A DNA stretch of 28,365 nucleotides, taken from contig CATYEN010000030.1 in NCBI GenBank assembly GCA_958405565.1, forward strand, positions 1 through 28,365, given 5' to 3'. Each line of letters begins with the position of its first letter. Positions within the stretch are counted from its first letter, which is position 1. Below are positions 22,678 through 28,365 of the stretch, one piece after another. The translations under genes were made by a program, and so were the position numbers. A model generated the notes under the pieces. That model saw only the letters and a list, made by a program, of their open reading frames with translations. It made no database searches and had not been told where the DNA came from. The stretch is from an uncultured Collinsella sp. Lineage in GTDB: Bacteria; Actinomycetota; Coriobacteriia; Coriobacteriales; Coriobacteriaceae.

Positions 22678-22811
22678 ATGGGGCGGTGGAGTGTCGGTTT
22701 CTTGCGGACAAGGAAAATCGCGCTCATCGCGCGCCGCCACACTTGCGCCGCCCGCGATGTGCTAGCGTTTGGGTGAACGAAACGAGCCCGCGCGGAAAGG
22801 ACCCGGACCGT

Positions 22812-23297
22812 ATGCAATGCGATAGCAAATCCCCGCTGTCTCGCGAGACCGATGCGCCCGAAACCATCGTCAAGCTGGAGTGCGACATCGACGATGCGTC
22901 GCCCGAGGTGCTCGCCTATGCCGCCGACCGCCTGCGCGAGGCGGGCGCCCGCGAGGTGCATTGGCTGCCCCTTTACTGCAAAAAGGGCCGCCCCGGATGG
23001 CAGTTGCAGGTGATCTGCTCGCACGAGGATATCGAGCGCCTACAGACGATTATCTTTTTGGAGACCACGACCAACGCTGTTCGTCGCCAGGTGATGGAGC
23101 GCGTTTGCCTGCCGCGTCGTTTTGAGCAGGTAGCGACGCCTTGGGGCGAGGTGGCCGTCAAAGTAGCTACCCTGCCCGACGGCAGCGAGCGCGCGGCACC
23201 CGAGTACGAGGATTGTGCCCGTCTTGCCCGCGAGCACAACGTGCCGCTCCAGCGCGTGATGCAGGCGGCACAAGCCTCGGCACTGCGATTTGAATAG
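22812..23297 (+). CDS. Stand-alone LarC C-terminal domain (nickel-insertion family)
   Basis: A 161-residue protein matching only the C-terminal half (LarC2) of LarC, the CTP-dependent enzyme that inserts nickel into the nickel-pincer cofactor. Family features are LECDIDDASPEVLAYAADRL near residue 19, VHWLPLYCKKGRPGWQLQV, IIFLETTTNAVRR, VKVATLPDG and the EYEDCARLAREHNVPL segment. The N-terminal LarC1 domain is absent, and no LarC1, LarB, LarE or racemase gene lies nearby. Start is ATG 22812, with AAAGGA at 22796-22801; the longer open frame enters the repeat region and is unlikely. Stand-alone forms may have kept the nucleotide- or metal-binding part for another use. The domain assignment is good, the function unknown. 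Confidence 0.85.
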   Translation: MQCDSKSPLSRETDAPETIVKLECDIDDASPEVLAYAADRLREAGAREVHWLPLYCKKGRPGWQLQVICSHEDIERLQTIIFLETTTNAVRRQVMERVCLPRRFEQVATPWGEVAVKVATLPDGSERAAPEYEDCARLAREHNVPLQRVMQAAQASALRFE

Positions 23298-23352
23298 CGC
23301 GGCCGGCGACATCTCGCGCCCGGCCACATCAGCCCCACCCGAAAGGACCACC

Positions 23353-23901
23353 ATGAAATACCTCATCGCTTCCGACATTCACGGCTCGGCATACTGGGCC
23401 GAGCGCCTGTGCACTGCCATCGAATCCGAGCAGCCCGACCGCATCGTGCTGCTGGGCGACCTGCTCTACCACGGCCCACGTAACGACCTGCCGCGCGACT
23501 ATGCCCCCAAACGCGTGATTCCGCTGCTCAACGCCCTGGCCGACCGCATCATCGCCGTCCGCGGCAACTGCGACGCCGAGGTCGACCAGATGGTGCTCGA
23601 CTTTCCCGTCATGGCGGACTACGCCACGCTGTTCGACGAGGTCGGCCGCGAGCTGTTCCTGACGCATGGCCACGTCTTTGGCGCCGGCATGCACAACAGC
23701 GTCGACCACGCGCCCGTGCTGCCCGAGGGCTCCGCGCTCGTCTACGGCCACACGCACATCAAGGTTAACGAGGCAAGCGAGGCGCACCCGGGCCTGTGGC
23801 TCTTCAACCCCGGCAGCGTGAGCATTCCCAAGGACGGTACGCACAGCTACGGCATCTACGAGGCCGGCGCGTTCCGTCACGTGATCCTGGAGGAGGAATA
23901 A
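23353..23901 (+). CDS. YfcE/MJ0936-family metallophosphodiesterase
   Basis: A 182-residue calcineurin-like phosphoesterase. The five metal-binding motifs are in order: SDIHGSAYW near residue 9, LGDLLYHGPRND near 36, RGNCDAEVD near 74, LTHGHVFG near 99 and YGHTHIK near 127. YfcE proteins hydrolyse phosphodiesters in vitro, with physiological substrate unknown. ATG 23353 follows GAAAGGA; an upstream in-frame ATG at 23290 overlaps the LarC-like gene and has no ribosome site. It lies 55 bp after the LarC-like gene and two bases before mazG, so it is probably co-transcribed with both. Confidence 0.92.
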   Translation: MKYLIASDIHGSAYWAERLCTAIESEQPDRIVLLGDLLYHGPRNDLPRDYAPKRVIPLLNALADRIIAVRGNCDAEVDQMVLDFPVMADYATLFDEVGRELFLTHGHVFGAGMHNSVDHAPVLPEGSALVYGHTHIKVNEASEAHPGLWLFNPGSVSIPKDGTHSYGIYEAGAFRHVILEEE

Positions 23902-23903
23902 CC

Positions 23904-24764
23904 ATGGCCGAGCATATGGCTCAGCAAAATGTCGAGAGCTCGCGCGATCTGTCCACGCTGGTCGACGCGTCGGCCGAGCTGCAACATCTGGTGCAGACCA
24001 TCTGGCGCCTGCGTCAGCCCGATGGCTGCCCGTGGGACCGCGAACAGACGCACCGCAGCATTGGCAAGAACATGATCGAGGAAGCCTACGAGGCGCTCGA
24101 TTGCATCGAGGCGGACGACGTGGCGCATCTGCGCGAGGAGCTCGGCGATGTGCTCATGCAGGTGGTGCTGCATGCGCAGATTGCGGCGGATGCCGGTGAG
24201 TTTTCGCTGGCCGATGTGGCGCGCGATATCGACGCTAAGCTCATCCGTCGTCACCCACACGTGTTTGGCGATGTGGATGCCGGCAACTCCGACGAGGTGC
24301 TCAAGATTTGGGACGAGGTTAAGCTTGCCGAGAAGGCTGCCAAGGACAAGGCCGTGGCAGCAGGCGAGGCTGCGCCCGAGGGCCTGCTCGACGGCGTGCC
24401 CACGCATCTGCCGGCACTGATGCAGGCCCAGAAGGTGTCGCGCAAGGCGGCTGCCGTGGGCTTTGAGTGGGAGACGGTCCAGGATGTGTGGGACGAGGTC
24501 GCCGAGGAGCGCGCCGAGTTTGAGGCCGAGGCCCCCGGTTCACCCGAGCGCGAGATGGAGTTTGGTGACCTACTCTTTGCCTTGGTCAACGTGGCGCGTA
24601 AAGAGGGGATTGATGCCGAGAGCGCTCTCCGTGCCAGCACGGCCAAGTTCCGCCGTCGCTGGGCCGCGATGGAGCAGATGGCTGCCAACGCCCACGTTGA
24701 TCTGGCTGAGCTTTCGACTCACGGCCTCAACGACCTCTGGGATGCCGCCAAGGCAGAGGAGTAA
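23904..24764 (+). CDS. mazG: Nucleoside triphosphate pyrophosphohydrolase MazG
   Basis: A 286-residue house-cleaning enzyme that hydrolyses (d)NTPs to NMPs. The first MazG domain shows LRQPDGCPWDREQTHRSI near residue 34, EEAYEALDCIE and EELGDVLMQVVLHAQIA, with the E-x2-E and E-x2-D metal ligands, then RRHPHVFGD. The second half repeats the fold with EERAEFEAE and MEFGDLLFALVNVARKEGID. The N-terminal 25 residues are an unusual polar extension. ATG 23904 is two bases after the preceding stop, with GGAGGAG inside it. mazG upstream of eno is the classic actinobacterial order. A strong terminator follows. Confidence 0.95.
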   Translation: MAEHMAQQNVESSRDLSTLVDASAELQHLVQTIWRLRQPDGCPWDREQTHRSIGKNMIEEAYEALDCIEADDVAHLREELGDVLMQVVLHAQIAADAGEFSLADVARDIDAKLIRRHPHVFGDVDAGNSDEVLKIWDEVKLAEKAAKDKAVAAGEAAPEGLLDGVPTHLPALMQAQKVSRKAAAVGFEWETVQDVWDEVAEERAEFEAEAPGSPEREMEFGDLLFALVNVARKEGIDAESALRASTAKFRRRWAAMEQMAANAHVDLAELSTHGLNDLWDAAKAEE

Positions 24765-24768
24765 GACT

Positions 24769-24814
24769 GCGGGAACGACGGGCTGGCATGCCTCATCGTT
24801 CCCGCTAAATTTTT
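24769..24814 (+). terminator. Intrinsic terminator after mazG
   Basis: GCGGGAACGA (24769-24778) pairs with TCGTTCCCGC (24796-24805), followed by TAAATTTTT at 24806-24814. It separates mazG from eno. Confidence 0.88.
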
Positions 24815-24824
24815 CGAAAAATAA

Positions 24825-24880
24825 TTGTATCCCTTGGCTAACTTAGGGCATAATGCAAAAAGTGCGACATGGCTAACTTA
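24825..24880 (+). promoter_or_regulatory. eno promoter with TGGCTAACTTA direct repeat
   Basis: TTGTAT at 24825-24830 and CATAAT at 24849-24854 are a possible -35/-10 pair with an 18-bp spacer. TGGCTAACTTA occurs at 24835-24845, between them, and again at 24870-24880, a 35-bp period that straddles the likely start site. The motif also occurs upstream of the ABC exporter gene. A regulator binding here is inferred. Confidence 0.5.
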
Positions 24881-24954
24881 CGGAGGCACACCGATGGCGC
24901 ACGGTCAGCCGGTCGCCAAGCATTCAACCCGTTTCCAAGTGAGAGGGAGACAAC

Positions 24955-26244
24955 ATGAGCGATATTTTGGATGTCTACGGTCGCGAGGTGCTCGACAGCC
25001 GCGGCAACCCCACCGTCGAGGTCGAGGTCGTACTCGAGGACGGCAGCTTCGGTCGCGCGATGGTGCCTTCGGGCGCATCGACCGGCGCCTTCGAGGCATG
25101 CGAGCTGCGCGATGGCGACAAGGGTCGCTACCTGGGCAAGGGCGTTTCGCAGGCCGTCGAACATGTCAACAATGAGTGCGCCGACGCCGTCGTGGGCCTC
25201 GACGCCTTCGACCAGCGCGCCGTCGATGCCGCGCTGGTCGCCGCGGACGGTACCCCCAACAAGACCAAGCTCGGTGCCAACGCCATCCTGGGCGTGTCGC
25301 TGGCCGTCGCCCGTGCCGCTGCCGAGTCGGCGGGCCTGTCGCTGTACCAGTACCTGGGCGGCGTCAACGCCCACCTGCTGCCCACGCCCATGATGAACAT
25401 CCTCAACGGCGGCGTGCATGCCGACAATAACGTCGACTTCCAGGAGTTCATGATCATGCCGGTGGGCGCCCCGAGCTTTGCCGAGGGCCTGCGCTGGTGC
25501 GCCGAGGTCTATCACACCCTCAAGGGCGTGCTGCACGAGGCGGGCTTGGGCGGCGGTGTGGGCGACGAGGGCGGCTTTGCGCCCAACCTCAAGACCAACG
25601 CCGAGCCGTTCGAGTACATCACCAAGGCCGTCGAGAAGGCCGGCTTTAAGCCCGGCATCGACTTCATGTACGCCATGGACCCGGCATCGACCGAGTTCTA
25701 CAACGCCGAGACCGGCATGTACGAGCTCAAGGGCGAGGGCGTGGAGTACACGAGTGCCCAGATGGTCGATTACTGGGAGAAGCTCGTCGACACCTATCCC
25801 ATCATCTCCATCGAGGACGGCATGGCCGAGGAGGACTGGGACGGCTGGGTCGAGCTTACCCGTCGCATTGGCAACAAGGTGCAGCTGGTGGGCGACGACC
25901 TGTTCGTCACCAACACCGAGCGCCTCAAGAAGGGCATCGAGCTGGGCGCCGCCAACGCGATCCTGGTCAAGGTCAACCAGATCGGCACGCTCACCGAGTC
26001 GCTCGAGGCCATCGAGACCGCCAAGGAGGCCGGTTACGCCTGCATCGTGAGCCACCGCTCCGGCGAGACCGAGGACTCCACGATCGCCGACCTGGTCGTG
26101 GGCGTCAACGCCGGCCAGATCAAGTCGGGCGCCCCGTGCCGCAGTGACCGTATCGCCAAGTACAACCAGCTCATCCGCATTGAGGACGAGCTCGAGGGCA
26201 GCGCGCGCTACGCCGGCAAGGCCGCGTTCTACAACATTCGCTAA
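24955..26244 (+). CDS. eno: Enolase (phosphopyruvate hydratase)
   Basis: A 429-residue glycolytic enzyme converting 2-phosphoglycerate to phosphoenolpyruvate, the PTS phosphate donor. It shows the full set of family motifs: GREVLDSRGNPTVEVEV, VPSGASTGAFEACELRDGD, GANAILGVSLAVARAAA, GGVHADNNVDFQEFMIMP, GVGDEGGFAPNL, IEDGMAEEDWDGW, KVNQIGTLTE and SHRSGETED. Catalytic Glu (DEGGF) and Lys (KVNQ) are present, as are the magnesium-binding Asp and Glu residues. ATG 24955 follows GAGAGGGAG. It has its own promoter and strong terminators, as expected of a highly expressed gene. Neighbours (mazG upstream, septum protein and ppx downstream) match actinobacterial synteny. Confidence 0.98.
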   Translation: MSDILDVYGREVLDSRGNPTVEVEVVLEDGSFGRAMVPSGASTGAFEACELRDGDKGRYLGKGVSQAVEHVNNECADAVVGLDAFDQRAVDAALVAADGTPNKTKLGANAILGVSLAVARAAAESAGLSLYQYLGGVNAHLLPTPMMNILNGGVHADNNVDFQEFMIMPVGAPSFAEGLRWCAEVYHTLKGVLHEAGLGGGVGDEGGFAPNLKTNAEPFEYITKAVEKAGFKPGIDFMYAMDPASTEFYNAETGMYELKGEGVEYTSAQMVDYWEKLVDTYPIISIEDGMAEEDWDGWVELTRRIGNKVQLVGDDLFVTNTERLKKGIELGAANAILVKVNQIGTLTESLEAIETAKEAGYACIVSHRSGETEDSTIADLVVGVNAGQIKSGAPCRSDRIAKYNQLIRIEDELEGSARYAGKAAFYNIR

Positions 26245-26260
26245 ACGGGCGAATTTGACG

Positions 26261-26291
26261 AGGGGGGGGGAGGCTGACTCGGTTCCTCCCC
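26261..26291 (+). terminator. GC-rich hairpin with nine-G run after eno
   Basis: A run of nine G (26262-26270) leads into GGGGAGG (26267-26273), which pairs with CCTCCCC (26285-26291). No T-tract follows directly. It may slow RNA polymerase before the true terminator at 26321. Confidence 0.5.
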
Positions 26292-26320
26292 GCCTTGGCT
26301 GGATGCCGCAAAGCGCCATG

Positions 26321-26352
26321 GGCGCTGGGCCATACGGCTCAGCGCCTTTTTT
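26321..26352 (+). terminator. Strong intrinsic terminator after eno
   Basis: GGCGCTGGGCC (26321-26331) pairs with GGCTCAGCGCC (26336-26346) with one mismatch and a 4-nt loop, followed by six T (26347-26352). Confidence 0.92.
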
Positions 26353-26393
26353 ATGTCGAGCAAAGGCTGGCGAAGACGGTGCGGGCGCTCGTG

Positions 26394-26399
26394 CTATAA
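26394..26399 (+). promoter_or_regulatory. Possible -10 box of septum gene
   Basis: TATAAC lies 45 bp before the septum-gene start. No good -35 is visible at normal spacing, but a promoter is expected because the preceding terminator is strong. Confidence 0.3.
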
Positions 26400-26443
26400 C
26401 TAAAGGACTTAGCGCAAACAAACCTCAACCGCACAAGGCGCAC

Positions 26444-27205
26444 ATGGATCAGATTTACGACAACAGGTATTATTCCGCCGGTTCGCGCGAGCCGTCGTCT
26501 CGCCGTGCACGTACCGTGCAGCTCGGCGGGTTCGACTACGTTGGCGCCGATCGCGGTGCGCAGCGTCCGGCAAGTACCTCACACTCCCGTGCTCAAATGA
26601 ATACGCCGGTAGAGCGCGCGCCACGTTCGACGCACTCGGAGCATGCTCAGCGCCCCTCGGCTCAAACGCACGAAAAGCCGACCAGGCCCTCGAACCGTCT
26701 TTCGGGCTCGGACTTTATGCGCTACGCCAACGACAACGCGGTGGTCAAGGCGATCTACGACTTTACCCATGGACCCCAGCGCGTGCTGTTTATTGGTATC
26801 GTGGTGGCGCTGGCGCTCGTGAGCCTGTACTTTCCCGTGCGCGACCTGTACGTGGCAAAACGCTCGAGCGACATCTTGGCCAAGCAGGTCGAGATTCGCC
26901 AGCAATACAACGACGGGCTGCAAAAAAGCGTCGACAAGCTGCTCTCGGAGGAGGGCATTAAGGACGCGGCAACCGAGGAGCTGGGCTTGGTGATGCCCGG
27001 CGAGAAGAGGATTGACGTGCAGGGCCTCGACGACGATTCGGACTCGTCGTCGAGCAAAAAGTCCTCAAACGCCAAGAAGGCCAGCGAAGTTGCCAAGGAA
27101 ATCGAAGAAGTCGGTAAGGACGCACCGTGGTACATCCAAGCGCTCGACATGCTGTTTGGTTTTAACGGCGTCGAGGGTCAGACAGTCGTGTCCAACGGCA
27201 AATAG
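26444..27205 (+). CDS. FtsB/DivIC-like septum formation initiator
   Basis: A 253-residue bitopic membrane protein. Residues 1 to about 110 are a polar, Arg/Ser/Gln-rich cytoplasmic region likely to be disordered. One transmembrane helix follows (about 113-132; VLFIGIVVALALVSLYFPVR), then a coiled coil (about 140-170) and the family motif EELGLVMPGE near 178-187. After that comes an acidic/Ser/Lys-rich tail. FtsB/DivIC proteins link FtsL and FtsQ in the divisome. ATG 26444 has only a weak AAGG ribosome site; a longer frame reaches back into eno but crosses the terminator. Position right after eno is the standard actinobacterial place for this gene. The tail of about 65 residues after the motif is longer than in most relatives. 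Confidence 0.88.
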   Translation: MDQIYDNRYYSAGSREPSSRRARTVQLGGFDYVGADRGAQRPASTSHSRAQMNTPVERAPRSTHSEHAQRPSAQTHEKPTRPSNRLSGSDFMRYANDNAVVKAIYDFTHGPQRVLFIGIVVALALVSLYFPVRDLYVAKRSSDILAKQVEIRQQYNDGLQKSVDKLLSEEGIKDAATEELGLVMPGEKRIDVQGLDDDSDSSSSKKSSNAKKASEVAKEIEEVGKDAPWYIQALDMLFGFNGVEGQTVVSNGK

Positions 27206-27225
27206 CGCCCGGAGGGGAGCCCGCA

Positions 27226-28227
27226 ATGACAAATTGCAAACGCTATAAGGTGGCCGCGATCGACCTGGGGACGGTGTCGTCGCGACTGGTGTTGGCCCAG
27301 GTCGAGGGCGGAGCGATTGTGGAATCGTCCAAGCATACCGAGATTACCGACTTGGGCGAGGGCGTGGACGCGACGGGGCGCTTTTGCGAGGCGGCCGTTG
27401 AGCGCGTGCTCGCTGCGTGTCGCATGTTTGTGGATGAGGCCCGAGCCTTTGGGGCCGCGTGCGTCTGCACCACCTGCACGAGTGCCGCGCGCGATGCGTC
27501 CAACGCCGCGCTGCTGCTGGACGGCCTGCGCGATCTGGGGCTCGAGCCACAGGTGATTCCGGGCGAGGTCGAGGCGCGCCTGACGTTTTTTGGCGTGGCG
27601 CACGACTTTGCCGGCGAGCGCATCATTGTTGCCGATTCGGGTGGCGGATCCACAGAGCTCGCGACGGGCGTCTATGCACCGGAGCGCGGTGTCTTTGCGC
27701 TGGAGGGAACGCGCTCGCTGGATATCGGTTGCCGTCGCGTGACGGAGCGGTTTTTCTCGGTGCTGCCACCCGCACGCGGCGAGCTTACTGCCGCTGCCGC
27801 GTGGGCAGGCGAGCAGTTCGCCGCCTATTTTGAAGGCCTGCCCAGCGACTTTGAGCGCGCCGAACGCTTGGTCGCGGTGGGTGGCACTGTCACCACACTC
27901 GTTGCGCTCGTTCACGAGCTGGAGCCGTATGATTCGAGCTTTGTGCACCTGCGCGAGCTTTCGATGGAGCAGGTTTCGGCCGCTATCGAGCGCATGTCTG
28001 TGTTGGATGCGGAAGGCATCGCCGCGCTACCGGGTGTACAGCCTAAACGCGCGGGCGTGATCTTGGCTGGCACCGTGGTGATCCGCGAACTCATGCGTGC
28101 CGGCGGCTACAAGACGCTCACCGTAAGCGAGAACAGCCTACTCGCCGGAATGGCTGCCACCATCAACGAAGTTCTCGACGGTGCGACCCCCACCATCGGC
28201 TGGACCCCCGGCCTCAGCGTCCTTTAG
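27226..28227 (+). CDS. Ppx/GppA-family exopolyphosphatase
   Basis: A 333-residue phosphatase of the ASKHA fold. Visible motifs are VAAIDLGTVSSRLVLAQVE (phosphate-binding loop 1, near residue 6), TSAARDASNAALLL, IPGEVEARLTFFGVAH, and IVADSGGGSTELATG near 133-147 (loop 2), followed by SLDIGCRRVTERFF and VAVGGTVTTLVAL. These fit enzymes that degrade polyphosphate or (p)ppGpp 5'-phosphate. The usual 'DxGSNS' of loop 1 reads DLGTVS here, a variant common in actinobacterial relatives. ATG 27226 follows GGAGGGGAG, 20 bp after the septum gene, so the two form an operon. It is of the short type without the C-terminal HD domain. Ppx and GppA activities cannot be told apart from sequence. Confidence 0.92.
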   Translation: MTNCKRYKVAAIDLGTVSSRLVLAQVEGGAIVESSKHTEITDLGEGVDATGRFCEAAVERVLAACRMFVDEARAFGAACVCTTCTSAARDASNAALLLDGLRDLGLEPQVIPGEVEARLTFFGVAHDFAGERIIVADSGGGSTELATGVYAPERGVFALEGTRSLDIGCRRVTERFFSVLPPARGELTAAAAWAGEQFAAYFEGLPSDFERAERLVAVGGTVTTLVALVHELEPYDSSFVHLRELSMEQVSAAIERMSVLDAEGIAALPGVQPKRAGVILAGTVVIRELMRAGGYKTLTVSENSLLAGMAATINEVLDGATPTIGWTPGLSVL

Positions 28228-28240
28228 CCATCTCCCCCCA

Positions 28241-28311
28241 TAAGTTGCGGTGAAATGGTTCCTAAATGGGCTGGTAAGCGGCATAAACAAGAACTATTCC
28301 ATCGCAACTTA
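28241..28311. repeat. 71-bp inverted-repeat element after ppx-like gene
   Basis: The arms at 28241-28261 (starting TAAGTTGCGGTG) and 28291-28311 match at 18 of 21 positions, and two of the three differences are G-U compatible. The loop is 29 nt. No T-tract follows. It may be a repeat element or an RNA 3' structure. Confidence 0.75.
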
Positions 28312-28338
28312 GAGCCCCACCGGCGTCCAAAAGAAGCG

Positions 28339-28365
28339 AGCCCGCATCCCAAAGGGACACGGGCT
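28339..28365 (-). terminator. Hairpin at window end, probable minus-strand terminator
   Basis: AGCCCG (28339-28344) pairs with CGGGCT (28360-28365), and TCCC with GGGA inside, around an AAA loop. On the minus strand the stem is followed by CGCTTCTTTT, so it probably ends a convergent gene beyond the window. Confidence 0.55.

Noticed and set aside
22503..23024. Minus-strand open frame across the gene-free region before the LarC-like gene
   Set aside because: It crosses the inverted repeat and the opposite strand of a well-supported gene; no recognisable domain or ribosome site.
24894..25175. Open frame starting at ATG 24894 with an upstream GGAGG, overlapping eno out of frame
   Set aside because: The product is Arg/Gly-rich and becomes a frame shadow of eno after 24955. 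A short upstream frame affecting eno translation is possible but unsupported.

Overview
The window reads as chromosomal DNA of a GC-rich, low-redundancy actinobacterium, most likely a gut Coriobacteriia member close to Collinsella. The reasons are the strong preference for C/G-ending codons, the mazG-eno-ftsB-like-ppx order typical of Actinobacteria, a mannose-family PTS next to anaerobe-type genes, and the absence of any respiratory gene. The genus is an inference; no rRNA or other marker is present. I saw no tRNA, CRISPR array, phage gene or transposase.

Region 1 (1-8750) is a sugar-uptake locus. After a small hypothetical protein come two overlapping GntR/HutC-type regulators, then three transcription units. 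Unit 1 is a SIS-domain deglycase, EIIA and EIIB. Unit 2 is EIIC, EIID and a TIM-barrel epimerase resembling FrlC. Unit 3 is a second SIS-domain gene alone. The SIS protein resembles FrlB/GfrF/FraB deglycases and keeps their catalytic Glu/His pair (E238, H254). With the FrlC-like epimerase and a PTS instead of a FrlD kinase, this suggests import and phosphorylation of Amadori-type compounds (fructose- or glucose-lysine-like) followed by deglycation. Each unit's promoter carries two GGTAT(T/G/C)A half-sites 33-35 bp apart, a probable shared operator for the GntR proteins. The two SIS genes are identical over all 1,062 bp, with identity starting at the ATG and ending at the stop codon, and 351 of 353 codons end in G or C.

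Region 2 (8890-18290) is a near-complete histidine operon: a fused hisZ-hisG, then hisD, hisC, hisB, hisH, hisA, hisF, hisI, a 75-residue unknown and hisE. A convergent PHP-family phosphatase probably supplies the missing histidinol-phosphatase step. Two long inverted-repeat elements interrupt the operon, at hisB/hisH and hisF/hisI. HisA appears to lack the canonical second catalytic Asp.

Region 3 (18410-22480, minus strand) encodes a single-chain CydDC-like ABC exporter translationally coupled to a small Cys-rich NOSP-family protein. Region 4 (22608-28365) holds another inverted-repeat element, a stand-alone LarC C-terminal domain, a YfcE-like phosphodiesterase, mazG, eno, a FtsB/DivIC-like septum protein and a Ppx/GppA phosphatase, ending in a further inverted repeat.

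The main candidates for something new are the exact, codon-distinct SIS gene duplication flanking a Gfr-like PTS, its tandem-operator regulon with structured 5' leaders, and the unusual histidine operon.
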